From: Lumbricus terrestris
Lineage: Eukaryota > Annelida > Clitellata > Crassiclitellata > Lumbricidae
Direction: 5' to 3'
DNA length: 64,000 bases
Assembly: GCA_949752735.1 (NCBI GenBank)
Contig: OX457053.1
Coordinates: 3,491,166 to 3,555,165 of the forward strand
Below the pieces are notes generated by a model. The model saw only the letters and a list, made by a program, of their open reading frames with translations, ran no database searches and was not told where the DNA came from. The translations under genes were made by a program, and so were the position numbers. This document shows positions 44,524-53,631 of this stretch, piece by piece (position 1 is the stretch's first letter; each line of letters starts with the position of its first letter).

Positions 44524-47500
44524 TCGATCACGATTTGTAGATGCGAAGAAAACGGCAGAAGAGACATACACTATGTTTACAGCAAGAATGAAGAATCTGT
44601 TGAACTATTATGTCAGAAGTAGGCGAGTGGGCAAAGACTATGAGAAGTTATTTGATCTGTTGGTGGCGGATAAGTTGAAAGAATGTCTACCACCGGGTCC
44701 ACTACAGTTTGTACTAGCAAAGGAGGGTACTGAATGCTTGGAAGCTAGTAATGTTGCAGATCTCGCAGACATACATGTGAACAATCGAATTGGTCTAATG
44801 TTTCAAGACAAACCGAAATATGAAGCATGGGGTAATAGTTCGAAGCAAACCAGGTGGAATAGTAGTAACAAAGAAACGGGAAGCCAAGCCAGAAGTAATG
44901 AAGTAAGGAAAGATAGTGCTCCTGGAAGACAGTTTGGTCAAGATAGAAGAGAAGCAACGGGTGACAGACAAATATATAGTCGAATTCCAGTGATGGGACG
45001 TCAAAGAGAAAGCAATGCAGCATATACTCCGTACAATTACAGACGGGAGAGCACTGAACAAAGAGGTATTGTGAGGAAACGTTGCCATAATTGTCAGTCA
45101 GACCGACATTTGATAAAGGATTGTCAAGCACCACCAAGAATGACAAATCTGAGAAATAGATTTACTCGAAGTGCAGAAAATCTCAGAGTAAATCAGATCC
45201 AAGTAATGAATGCACCAAATCAGCCGGAAGAACAAGACAACCGCGAAACGGAAGTGAAGTCAGTAATGAAGTGCACGCCTCAATTTGCTATACAGAGAGA
45301 AATAGTAAATTCTGCTCCCATTACAGATACTGGTCGAGAAACAGAAAGCAAAGATGAGTGTCAACGTATGAAGAAGTCCTTACTACAGCATGTAAATGTA
45401 GAGATACGTGGAAATGATGACAGTTGTCAGCCCGTGCAAGTCAAAGCGCTGATTGACTCTGGTACTGAGATTCCAGTAATCAATGAGGAATTGTTGAAAG
45501 GAGCGACAGTGGAAGAAATTGGCAGAGTACATTTGCAATGTGTGGCTGGAGAACCCATTCCAGCTAAGTTGGTGAAAATAGAAGTGCGGATGAGTTGTCA
45601 TAACGAAGGAGGAGATCTGAAAGACAAGGGAGTAAATATCGCGCCATATTTAACCTTGGTATGTGCCAGCATTCCGGCAGTCTTGTGCAAGGATAACAAA
45701 GAAAAGTTCTTGCTGCATCCAGAGATAATCGCAGAACTGAAAGAGGTTCCACCAGTGAGTGTATTACAAGGAGAATTGCAAGCGAATGTGACTACAAGAG
45801 CACAGAGTCGGAGAAGAGAAGTGGAAGAAGGAGAAGAGGAAAAGTCAAATGAAAGTTTGCTAGATGAGGACACAGAAAGCGATGATGAACAAAGCGTTCA
45901 AGAAGAAGAAGAAGGAATAACATCCGGAAACAATGAAATTGAAGAAGAGATGGTTGCATGTGAACGTGATGATGATGATGATTCTGAGAGTGATGGTGAA
46001 ATAGACACGAGTATGAGGGATTTGTTTGCCGAGAACACAAGTGATGAAAGACAATTGGCAGACGCGAAGAAGTTTGAAGAGCAGCAGAGAAATGACGAGT
46101 CACTGAGGTCGTGGTGGAGGATAGCTGAAGACAAAGGATCAGAGTTTAGTGTGGTGAATGGTTTGATGTATAAGAAGCATCAAATGTTGGATCAGCTGGT
46201 GTATCAGTTGGTGTTGCCGAAGGAAAGAAGAATCCAGGTGATGGAATTGGCGCACGAATCAGTATTTGGCGGACACTTGGGAGAAGAGAAGACAAGGGAA
46301 CGTATCAAGTTGTCCTTTGTGTGGCCAAGAATGCGTAGAGATGTGATGAAGTTCTGCAAGTCCTGTGAGAAGTGTCAGTTGAAAGCACGAAGTTTGGTGA
46401 TGGATCGAGTGCCGATTACACCAATACCAAGAGAGGATGTGCCGTTCAGAAGAATGACCATGGACGTCGTAGGACCAATCGAACCGACATCAGCAGCAGG
46501 GCATAAGTATTGCTTGTGCATCGTGGACTCATGTACAAGATGGCCAACAATCTTTTTAATGAAGTCATTGACCGCTAAGGCTGTATGCGAAGCTCTGATG
46601 AAGCTGTTCATGGATGTGGGAGTTCCGTCAGTGATAACGAGTGATAGAGGAACGAATTTTACAGCTAGTCTAACGAGAGAATTTCTGAAATTGATGGGAT
46701 GCTGTCATCGATTCGATTCGCCAGGACATCCAGAAGCGGCAGGATTGGTGGAGAGATGGAATCAAACGTTCAAGAAAATGATTCATCATGTCGTTGTGGA
46801 AAATCCGAGACAGTGGCATAAAATTATTCCATTTACAGTCTGGGCATTGAGAGAAGTGCCTAATGCAACTACAGGAGTGGCACCGTATCTACTAGTCTAT
46901 GGAAAGTTGCCGAGAGGGCCACTCACCATCCTTAAAGAAAGCTGGACCAAAGAGATAAATCTACCACCGAACATTGGAGTGCAACCGGCAAAGTACCTGA
47001 AGAATTTAAGAGCAGACATGGAAAAGGCCTTGACATTCGCCGAGAGCTGTGCTGAAGAAAAGCAAAAACAGTACGCCAGTCACTACAACAAAAGAGCAAA
47101 AGATAAAGAATTCGAGCCAGGAGAGAACGTCATCGTGCTGTATCCAACGTCAACCAATAAATTGATCTCCCGATGGCATGGTCCATGCACGGTCCTGCAA
47201 AGAAGATCCAAATATTCGTATCTGGTGGACATGAACGAAAACGGTCGACGGATTATTCATGCTAACAAGATGAGGAAGTTCATTACGAGAACATTGTCTT
47301 GTGGTCTGATCGTGGAAGAGGATGACGAATTTGGATCAGTGGTAGAAATACCGCTGAAGGAAGACTATTCAGAGACAAAACAGAAGTCACTTCAATTGGA
47401 TTACGAACAAATTGGACATCTGACCAGCGAACAGCAGAAACAATTACTTGATGTACTGAATCGATATGCAGACAGATTTTCAGACAAACCGGGACTATGT

Positions 47501-48799
47501 ACATTAGTAGAACACGAAGTGGTGCTGAGACCAGACTTTCGAGAAAAAGAATTCGTGGCATATCGAATACCACTAATATACCGAGCAGAAGTGGAAAAAC
47601 AAATACAAGAGATGCTGAAAGAAAACATCATCCAACCATCGTCAAGCAGAATGGCAAGTCCACTTGTCATTGTCAAAAAGAAGGATGGATCCTTGAGATT
47701 GGCTTGTGCCTACAGATACATTAACTCTTTTACTGAAAACTGCAGATATCCTATGCCAATCGTCAACGATGTCTTGAGCAAAGTCGGAAAATCCAAGTTC
47801 ATTTCTGTTATGGACTGTCGCAGTGCATATTGGACTTGTCCTGTGAAAAAGAGTGACCAATGGAAGACTGCGTTTGTTACACATAATGGACTGTATGAAT
47901 TTACGCGTGTTCCGTTTGGAATGATTAACTCTGGAAGGACTTTTGTAAAAGCGATAAATATGATTTTGCAACCGATTCATGATTTTACTGAACCTTATGT
48001 TGATGACATTGCAGTGCATTCTAATGATTGGGACATTCATTTGAGACATTTGGAATTATTTTTGAAACAAATAAGACTGCATAATGTAACATTGAACTTG
48101 AAGAAATGTGTGTTTGGTAAGAGTGAGGTGAAGTTCATCGGTCACCTTATAGGATCAGGGAAGAAGATGATGAATCCAGACAGGATTGACAGTTTAATTA
48201 ATTTGAAGAAACCTGAAACCAGGAAGGAAGTGAAGCAAGTCTTAGGATTTTTTGGGTTTTACAGGCAGTTTATTTGTAATTTTGCTGAAATTGCTAAACC
48301 ATTGACAGACTTGACCAGCAAGAAAGTACCTGAGAACATTGTTTGGACTGATGCACATCAGAAATCTTTTGATTCCCTTAAACAGATTGTCTTATCAAAT
48401 GTGATTCTATATATGTTTGAGGTTGGGAAACCATTTAATTTGTACTGTGATAGCAGTGATTTTGCTGTGGGAGCTGTACTGTCTCAGGTGGACGAGGAAG
48501 GGATTGAACGTCCTGTTTCATTTATCAGTCAGAAGCTGACAGATACTCAGAGGAGGTGGGCGACGATTGAGAAGGAAGCCTATGCAATCATATGGGCTTT
48601 AAACAAGTTGAAAGAAATTCTTATTGGTTCTAAAATCAATGTGTTTACAGACCATAATCCCTTAGTTTATTTGACTGAATCAATGTCGAAATCTGCTAAA
48701 TTAGTCAGATGGTCTTTATCATTGCAAAATTTTGACATTCTGTTGAACTATAAGAAAGGTAAATTGAATGTAGTAGCTGATTGTCTGTCTAGATTGTAG
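44501..48799 (+). CDS. pol: gag(C-term)-pol: zinc knuckle, protease, integrase, RT, RNase H
   Basis: Open from just after the TGA to a TAG at 48797-48799. Residues are counted from codon 44504 (TTG); the first ATG is residue 24 (44573). Order: SCAN-like capsid part (about 7-95); CCHC knuckle C194-C197-H202-C207; protease DSG 318-320; acidic linker (about 440-500); integrase HHCC (H584, H591, C621, C624) and catalytic D654, D714, E750 (D-x35-E); GPY/F module near 888-925; RT with D1104 and YVDD 1165-1168; RNase H with D1316, E1356 or E1358, D1383 and D1426. All catalytic residues checked are present, so pol looks functional. The capsid lacks its first half. Antisense frames are shadows. Confidence 0.95.
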   Translation, partial: HLVTAVGYRSRFVDAKKTAEETYTMFTARMKNLLNYYVRSRRVGKDYEKLFDLLVADKLKECLPPGPLQFVLAKEGTECLEASNVADLADIHVNNRIGLMFQDKPKYEAWGNSSKQTRWNSSNKETGSQARSNEVRKDSAPGRQFGQDRREATGDRQIYSRIPVMGRQRESNAAYTPYNYRRESTEQRGIVRKRCHNCQSDRHLIKDCQAPPRMTNLRNRFTRSAENLRVNQIQVMNAPNQPEEQDNRETEVKSVMKCTPQFAIQREIVNSAPITDTGRETESKDECQRMKKSLLQHVNVEIRGNDDSCQPVQVKALIDSGTEIPVINEELLKGATVEEIGRVHLQCVAGEPIPAKLVKIEVRMSCHNEGGDLKDKGVNIAPYLTLVCASIPAVLCKDNKEKFLLHPEIIAELKEVPPVSVLQGELQANVTTRAQSRRREVEEGEEEKSNESLLDEDTESDDEQSVQEEEEGITSGNNEIEEEMVACERDDDDDSESDGEIDTSMRDLFAENTSDERQLADAKKFEEQQRNDESLRSWWRIAEDKGSEFSVVNGLMYKKHQMLDQLVYQLVLPKERRIQVMELAHESVFGGHLGEEKTRERIKLSFVWPRMRRDVMKFCKSCEKCQLKARSLVMDRVPITPIPREDVPFRRMTMDVVGPIEPTSAAGHKYCLCIVDSCTRWPTIFLMKSLTAKAVCEALMKLFMDVGVPSVITSDRGTNFTASLTREFLKLMGCCHRFDSPGHPEAAGLVERWNQTFKKMIHHVVVENPRQWHKIIPFTVWALREVPNATTGVAPYLLVYGKLPRGPLTILKESWTKEINLPPNIGVQPAKYLKNLRADMEKALTFAESCAEEKQKQYASHYNKRAKDKEFEPGENVIVLYPTSTNKLISRWHGPCTVLQRRSKYSYLVDMNENGRRIIHANKMRKFITRTLSCGLIVEEDDEFGSVVEIPLKEDYSETKQKSLQLDYEQIGHLTSEQQKQLLDVLNRYADRFSDKPGLCTLVEHEVVLRPDFREKEFVAYRIPLIYRAEVEKQIQEMLKENIIQPSSSRMASPLVIVKKKDGSLRLACAYRYINSFTENCRYPMPIVNDVLSKVGKSKFISVMDCRSAYWTCPVKKSDQWKTAFVTHNGLYEFTRVPFGMINSGRTFVKAINMILQPIHDFTEPYVDDIAVHSNDWDIHLRHLELFLKQIRLHNVTLNLKKCVFGKSEVKFIGHLIGSGKKMMNPDRIDSLINLKKPETRKEVKQVLGFFGFYRQFICNFAEIAKPLTDLTSKKVPENIVWTDAHQKSFDSLKQIVLSNVILYMFEVGKPFNLYCDSSDFAVGAVLSQVDEEGIERPVSFISQKLTDTQRRWATIEKEAYAIIWALNKLKEILIGSKINVFTDHNPLVYLTESMSKSAKLVRWSLSLQNFDILLNYKKGKLNVVADCLSRL

Positions 48800-48892
48800 T
48801 GTAAGATATTTTATGATGTATTATGTTATGGACTATTTGCATTGTTTAGTTAAGGTACGTTCGCCAATTTTTATAGATAATTAGCTCTCTTT

Positions 48893-48909
48893 AAAAGAAA
48901 GGAGGGAGG
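48893..48909 (+). promoter_or_regulatory. Polypurine tract
   Basis: AAAAGAAAGGAGGGAGG ends three bases before the 3' LTR and would prime plus-strand DNA synthesis. Between the pol stop and this tract there are about 93 bases of AT-rich untranslated sequence. Confidence 0.9.
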
Positions 48910-48912
48910 TAA

Positions 48913-49474
48913 TGTGAGCTAATTTTGAATAGTGTATGTGGTCAGTTAATGTTTAAGCGTACGAATAGACCAGCTCAAGGTCAGCGTCTAGACAGTTAGG
49001 CCTGCAGGTGACAGACTGGCGGGAAAGTTGGCGCGGCTCGGCCGACCGTCGCCGGAGAACGCGAGAGAGACAGACAGACAGATAGACAGACAGACGGAGA
49101 GAGGCAGATAGAAGGACAGAGCGGCAGGGGGAAGAGTGTACGCCCAGACAGTGAGATAAGTTGTAGAAGAAGGAGTTGGTAGTAGAGAGTAGAAGACGTT
49201 TTAGAGAACAGTGGAGTTAGACAATAATAGTTGCGTTACTGTCGTAGAATTCAAGCGTTTGTCGTCGTTGATGCATTGTTGTGTTATTTGCGAATATTAA
49301 AAAGAAGAAGAAAATACAAGAAACAGAGCTTTGTTGTAATTAAACAAGTTAAGAACTTTAGAAACTTATACACTAGCTTTAGATACCGAAATACAGTGAC
49401 TAGGTTAGGCCTAGGCTGCGCTACTGGACTAAAGAAGAGACTGGAGAAATTGTCAGTGGTTGTGGAAGCTGACA
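48913..49474 (+). repeat. 3' LTR
   Basis: Starts TGTGAGCTAATTTTG, ends GAAGCTGACA. 562 bp. It matches the 5' LTR throughout except that 18 bases are absent after CTAAAGAA (about 49436). The resulting junction AAAGAAGAGACTGG is also found in the internal copy at 44459. Confidence 0.95.
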
Positions 49475-49483
49475 GAGTGCATG

Positions 49484-50788
49484 AATAAACTACTCAGAGG
49501 CGCTCCCAGCCCAGCCACGGCAAAAGAAAAAAGATTTAAGGGACTTAAGGAATAAGGATTGACTGGTCAGGTGAAGGAGATGGAGGTTAGGGGGGGGAGG
49601 TCATTCCAGATTGACGGCCCCACAACCGAGAAGGCTCGGCTCTGTCTGGTAGCTAAGCGAGCCCGTGGAACAAGCAGTTGTCCCTTCGCAGCAGAGCGAA
49701 GGGCCCGACGCGCTTCAATGTCAGAGACTGGACGACAGAGAAGTCGCAGGTAGGATGGAGCACAACCAAGGATACAGCGAGAAACCAGGTCTGCAATTCG
49801 ATAATGTATGCGTTGGGCTATTGGCAACCAATGCAGCACATCACGCATGTAGGTAGAAACAGAGGAAAATTTAGGGATTCGTCCAATGAGCCGGGCAGCA
49901 GAGCGCAGAACCCGATCTAACCGTCCCAGAACCCCAAGGGGGAGGCCAACAAGGATTGAGCAACAATGGTCAATTCGACTAGTTATGAAGGCATGAACAA
50001 GAACTACTAGCGCATCATGAGAGAGAGAGCGTGCAATCACTCGAAGTTGACGAAGCTGGTAGTAACAGCTTCGAGCAACAAGATTGACATGCTGGCTGAG
50101 ACTGAGTTCACAGTCTAGGGTAACACCCAGGTCACGAACCGTGTAAGAGAAAGTAATGTCAGGGAAGAGTTGAGCTAGCAGAGGCAGATCGATTTTCTCA
50201 AGTTGCCGACGGCCACCCAGCCAAATGAATTGAGTCTTACTGGGATTTAGGAGAAGCCGATTTGACGCCATCCAAGAGGAAAGGACGTCTACAGTCAGAC
50301 ACATTAGGCGCACAGTCCTAACTGAATCCAATGGGTTAGAATGTATGTATGCTTGAGTGTCATCAGCAAAGATTTGGTGGAGGAGACCCCGGGACTCAAG
50401 TAGAGGACAAAGATCAGCCGTGTAGAGAAGGTATAATAAGGGGCCAAGTACGGAGCCCTGAGGAACACCAAGAGGAGCAGGAACCCAAAGGGACCTAGAG
50501 GATCCAACAACCACACAGTTTGAACGGTCAGAGAGGAAGGAACGCAACCATTCTAGAGGCTGTCCAACCAGCCCAAAGGATGTAGAAAGACGTTGCAGGA
50601 GGATGGAGTGGTCCACAGAATCAAATGCAGAAGAAACATCAAAAAGAGCCAAGAGCGTAACCTGACCAAGGTCCATAGCGGAGTACAGGTCAGAAAGAAG
50701 TCGGAGCAAAAGGGTCTCTGTGGAGTGGTGCCTCCGGAAGCCAGACTGCTGCGAAGGGATCAGTTCATTAACATCTAAATATGCAATC
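49484..50788 (-). mobile_element. 5'-truncated LINE (CR1/L2-like), antisense
   Basis: On the minus strand it starts within the RT domain (about 50788) and ends with the tail GGGAGCGCCTCTGAGTAG and TTTATTCATG (49484-49512). The apurinic endonuclease domain and the start of RT are missing, as in most LINE copies made by target-primed reverse transcription. Both flanks are units of the 120-130-bp minisatellite. The LTR element is inserted 10 or fewer bases from its 3' end. A precise target duplication cannot be separated from the repeat. Confidence 0.88.
49567..50788 (-). pseudogene. LINE reverse transcriptase, partial
   Basis: On the minus strand the protein begins near YLDVNELIPSQQSGFR (RT motif 2a) and contains FDVSSAFDSVDH (motif A with catalytic Asp), GVPQGSVLGPLLY (motif B), FADDT (motif C, 50356-50370), then the thumb and the C-terminal block FSVVGPSIWNDLPP. 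After a run of eight G (plus strand, 49589-49596) the frame ends early at 49567; a shifted frame continues into LFLKSLKSFF-like sequence, so a length change in the homopolymer probably caused a frameshift. The open frame extends upstream to 51231 only because the minisatellite has no stops; that part is not LINE protein. Confidence 0.88.
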
Positions 50789-50790
50789 AA

Positions 50791-51342
50791 ATGGATGGAG
50801 CAATGAATTGGTGAGTGATTGGTGGAGGGGGTGAGTAAATTTAATGGGTGATTGAGTGCATGAATAGGTCGATAAATAGGTGAATAGATGGATGGGTAAG
50901 ATTGAGTGGGTGGATGATGGATGGATGGAGCAATGAATTGGCGAGTGAATGGAGGATGGGTGAGTGAATGGGTGCATGAATGGGTGAATAAATAGGTGAA
51001 TGGATGGATGGGTAAGATTGAATGCATGAATGGATGGATGGATGGATGGATGGAGCAATGAATTGGTGAGTGAATGGATGGAAAGATGAGTGAATGGGTG
51101 TGTGGGCACGCATGACTAGACAGACGTATGCACGAGTGGATGGGTGAGTGAATGGGGTGGGTGAATGGAGAGTGGATGACTAGACGATGAATGTATGGAT
51201 AGATGATGGGCAGTTGGATGGATTTGTTCACGGATTGGTAAGTGAATTGCAGATGAATGGATTGGTAAATGATAGATATGACGGTGGCTGAATGAATGGA
51301 TGGATGATGGATGGATGAGTTGGTGGATTTGTGAATTAGTTA
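50791..51342. repeat. 120-130-bp minisatellite
   Basis: Units begin near 50791, 50931 and 51051 with ATGGAGCAATGAATTGGTGA, followed by GGTGAGTGAATGGGTGCATG and GATGGATGGGTAAGATTGA. Decayed GGAT-rich sequence continues to 51342. A partial unit lies at 43120-43180, on the other side of the LTR element and the LINE. Confidence 0.88.
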
Positions 51343-51915
51343 ATGTTTGCGGGGGTTGGCAGACGGATAAGCATACCGTACAGACTGACGTACAGACCAA
51401 ATTATGGTTACATGCAGGCGTATACGACGCGACATTATCGTCGACATAGACAGCTAAGCAGACAGTCAGGCACACGGGCAGATACAGAGACAGACAACTA
51501 GAGACACAGACAGACAGATATTGACACGTACATCCGAGCTCCCCTCTGGCGATGGTAGGCATGCTCGATGAAAGAAGGAAGCGTAATGCACTCATGCACG
51601 CATCGGTGCGCAACAGTTACGGCTGACAGGGCGTGCCATCCTGCCAAAGCTGCTGCTGCTGCTGGTGGTGCTGCTGTTAGCCCTGGTGGTGATGCTGATG
51701 CTGATGCTTAGATCTGCGCACCAGACAATAAACCATCTACGCGTCCGTCCCCAAGATGAGATTAGGTTATAAACCGACGCGATGTATTGCCTTCGACTAT
51801 AGGTCACGTGCCACTGAAATCCGTGCCGCGCATGCGCAACACTCAGACGCGGTGTGTGTGGGGGCGACCTTGCCTCCGGCGATGGCCAACGCCGTTACGC
51901 CTACTGCTGGCTTGT
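51343..51915. other. GACA fragment, CTG run, and CpG-rich sequence; no gene
   Basis: GACAGACAG pieces at 51425-51520 and a CTGCTG/GCTGATG run at 51648-51712. CpG-rich unique sequence continues to 51915. Confidence 0.5.
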
Positions 51916-52290
51916 GCAATCCGCCTTTGATAAGCCGAAGCCGACGTTGATAAGGCAAAGCTGCTTTTGATAAGCCTATGCTGCTTTTGATCAGCTTACG
52001 CCGCCTTTAAATAATATTATGCCGACTTTTGCAACACTCCAACGCCTTTGATAAGCTGCTGCTGCTGCTATCCATAGTTGATAAGCCGATGCCACCTTTT
52101 ATAAGCTAATGCTGCTCATGATAGGCTGATACTACCTCTTGGTAAGCTGATGCTGCCAACGATAAGCCAATGCCGCCTATGATAAGCCAATTCCGCCTTT
52201 GAAAGGTCAATACTGCCTTTGATAAGCCGATGCCGCATTTGATAAGGTCATGCCGACTTTCATAGGCAGCCGAGGCTGTTGATAAACCGA
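51915..52290. repeat. 20-bp minisatellite GATAAGCCGATGCCGCCTTT
   Basis: About 18 imperfect copies, best preserved at 52150-52250, with 20-base spacing. It includes a CTGCTG insertion at 52062. Confidence 0.9.
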
Positions 52291-52407
52291 GTAGCGAATG
52301 CCGCATTCTGTTGACTTATCGTCCCAGCAGAGCGCTGCTACGCGCAAGAAAACTTAGATGCTTGAAATACTTGGGACACATGGGTCATCTTGCTTCACGT
52401 TCATTCG

Positions 52408-52485
52408 TAATGACGATTTATTTAGCGCCCTTCAATATAACTACTCTGGAGTGCTCCAAACACAACCTCGGTTGACAATGACTGT
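52408..52485 (-). mobile_element. SINE/LINE 3' tail, antisense
   Basis: Minus strand: GGAGCACTCCAGAGTAGTTA, then TTGAAGGGCGCTAAATAAAT, matching the shared LINE/SINE tail (GGAGCGCCTCTGAGTAGTTT, CTTGAAGGAGCGCTGTATAA). Confidence 0.6.
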
Positions 52486-52635
52486 TCTAAGGCTATGACG
52501 AAACGCATCTGATCAACCGCCAGGCATAGGGCGTAGGCCTAAAGACACGGGAGCCCAACGAAAGCCCGTACCATGCAGCGGGGCCCTACAAGAGAGAAAG
52601 CACAGTGATGTCTAGGTAGGCCTACGTACCCGAGG

Positions 52636-52800
52636 CAGTGGCGTAGCCAGGAATTTTTCATGGGGGGGGGGGTTTTATGGCCGGAAACCCTGTTTTTTGC
52701 CATTTTTTCTTACTTAAATGGAAAAATAACCTTAAAAAATCTTTTTCCGGAGCCAATGGGGGGTTTTAACCCCCGAAACCCCCCCTTGCCTACGCCACTG
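52636..52800. mobile_element. hAT-type MITE, CAGTGGCG family, copy 2
   Basis: Ends CAGTGGCGTAGCCAGG and CCTACGCCACTG are inverted, with a perfect 8-bp target duplication ACCCGAGG (52628-52635 and 52801-52808). It shares GGTTTTAACCCCCGAAACCC and a CATTTAAGTAAGAAAAAA-type interior (as inverse complement) with 35499-35745. 165 bp, no coding capacity. Confidence 0.93.
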
Positions 52801-53047
52801 ACCCGAGGAACGTGGAGTTCGATCGGTGTGGAGGAGCGGAGAGCACGATGTCACTGAAGACCCAGAGCAGAAGAGCGACAGAGCTCTAGCAAAACTGAAG
52901 GAGCAACATCAACTTTATAAGAGGCATTGCCGCAATGTTACACCAAAACAGATATCCGTTAGAATTAGATTACACTCCGGGATTGGGAACCACACGCTCT
53001 CTGACTGTGTGGATCATTCTGAGTGACCATCTAGGTCCCATTTGTGT

Positions 53048-53225
53048 CCGTGTGTCTGTCTGTCTGTTTATCTGTCTGTCTGTCTGTTTATCTAGTCTGT
53101 CTGTCTATATGTTTGTTTATTTGTCTGTTTGTCTTTCTGTCTTTCTGTCCGTCGATATGCATGTCCATCTATGTATCTATCTATGTGTCTATATGTCTAT
53201 CTATCTATCTATCCTATATACTCTC
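53048..53225. repeat. CTGT/CTAT tetranucleotide tract
   Basis: TCTGTCTG, then TCTATCTA variants, followed by a TATA-rich stretch to 53290. Confidence 0.9.
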
Positions 53226-53431
53226 CATTCATAGATCTGTACATATTGTATATATGTATATATATTATATATATAGTCTAATATAATTATAATTATGCGT
53301 ATTCGTATTGATATCTATTTGCATATGAATTACGGCGTATACAATCTTACTCGATCTCGCCGTCTCCTGCCCTGTCTCCATTTGTCATCCTTTCAAAGGT
53401 CTGCATCCGACTGCAGAGTCCAGTCATGGTG

Positions 53432-53525
53432 AATGAAGGAGGAGGAAGACGAGGAGGAGGAGGAGGAGGAGGAGGAGGAGGAAGAAGAAGAGGAGGAAGA
53501 CGAGGAGGAGGAGGAGGAGGAATGA
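53432..53525. repeat. GAG trinucleotide tract
   Basis: GGAGGAGGA with GAAGAAGAA and GACGAGG interruptions. Confidence 0.93.
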
Positions 53526-53631
53526 GGACTGACACGATGTCACGCCGAGATAAAAGCAATGAAAGACATATCACGACGAAGGAAGAGAATTTAATGGAAT
53601 CGGGCAAGAGAAGATTTTTCAATAATGAATT

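Larger units (their letters stand above)
43181..49474 (+). mobile_element. Gmr1-like LTR retrotransposon (Ty3/gypsy RT, integrase before RT)
   Basis: A complete insertion of 6294 bp with LTRs of 580 and 562 bp, a 5-bp target duplication GAGTG (43176-43180 and 49475-49479), a tRNA-Leu primer-binding site, a disrupted gag and a long open pol. Domain order is zinc knuckle, protease, integrase, RT, RNase H. Normal Ty3/gypsy elements have integrase last. Gmr1-like elements, first known from Atlantic cod and other deuterostomes, have this altered order. No envelope-like gene follows pol. The LTRs look identical except for one 18-bp indel, so the insertion is young. Gag is broken in this copy, so it would need Gag from another copy. 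Confidence 0.93.

Noticed and set aside
44745..46134. Minus-strand frames of 64-133 codons inside the pol gene
   Set aside because: Shadows of the sense pol frame.
48800..48912. Envelope gene after pol
   Set aside because: Only about 113 bases separate the pol stop from the 3' LTR, so there is no room for one.
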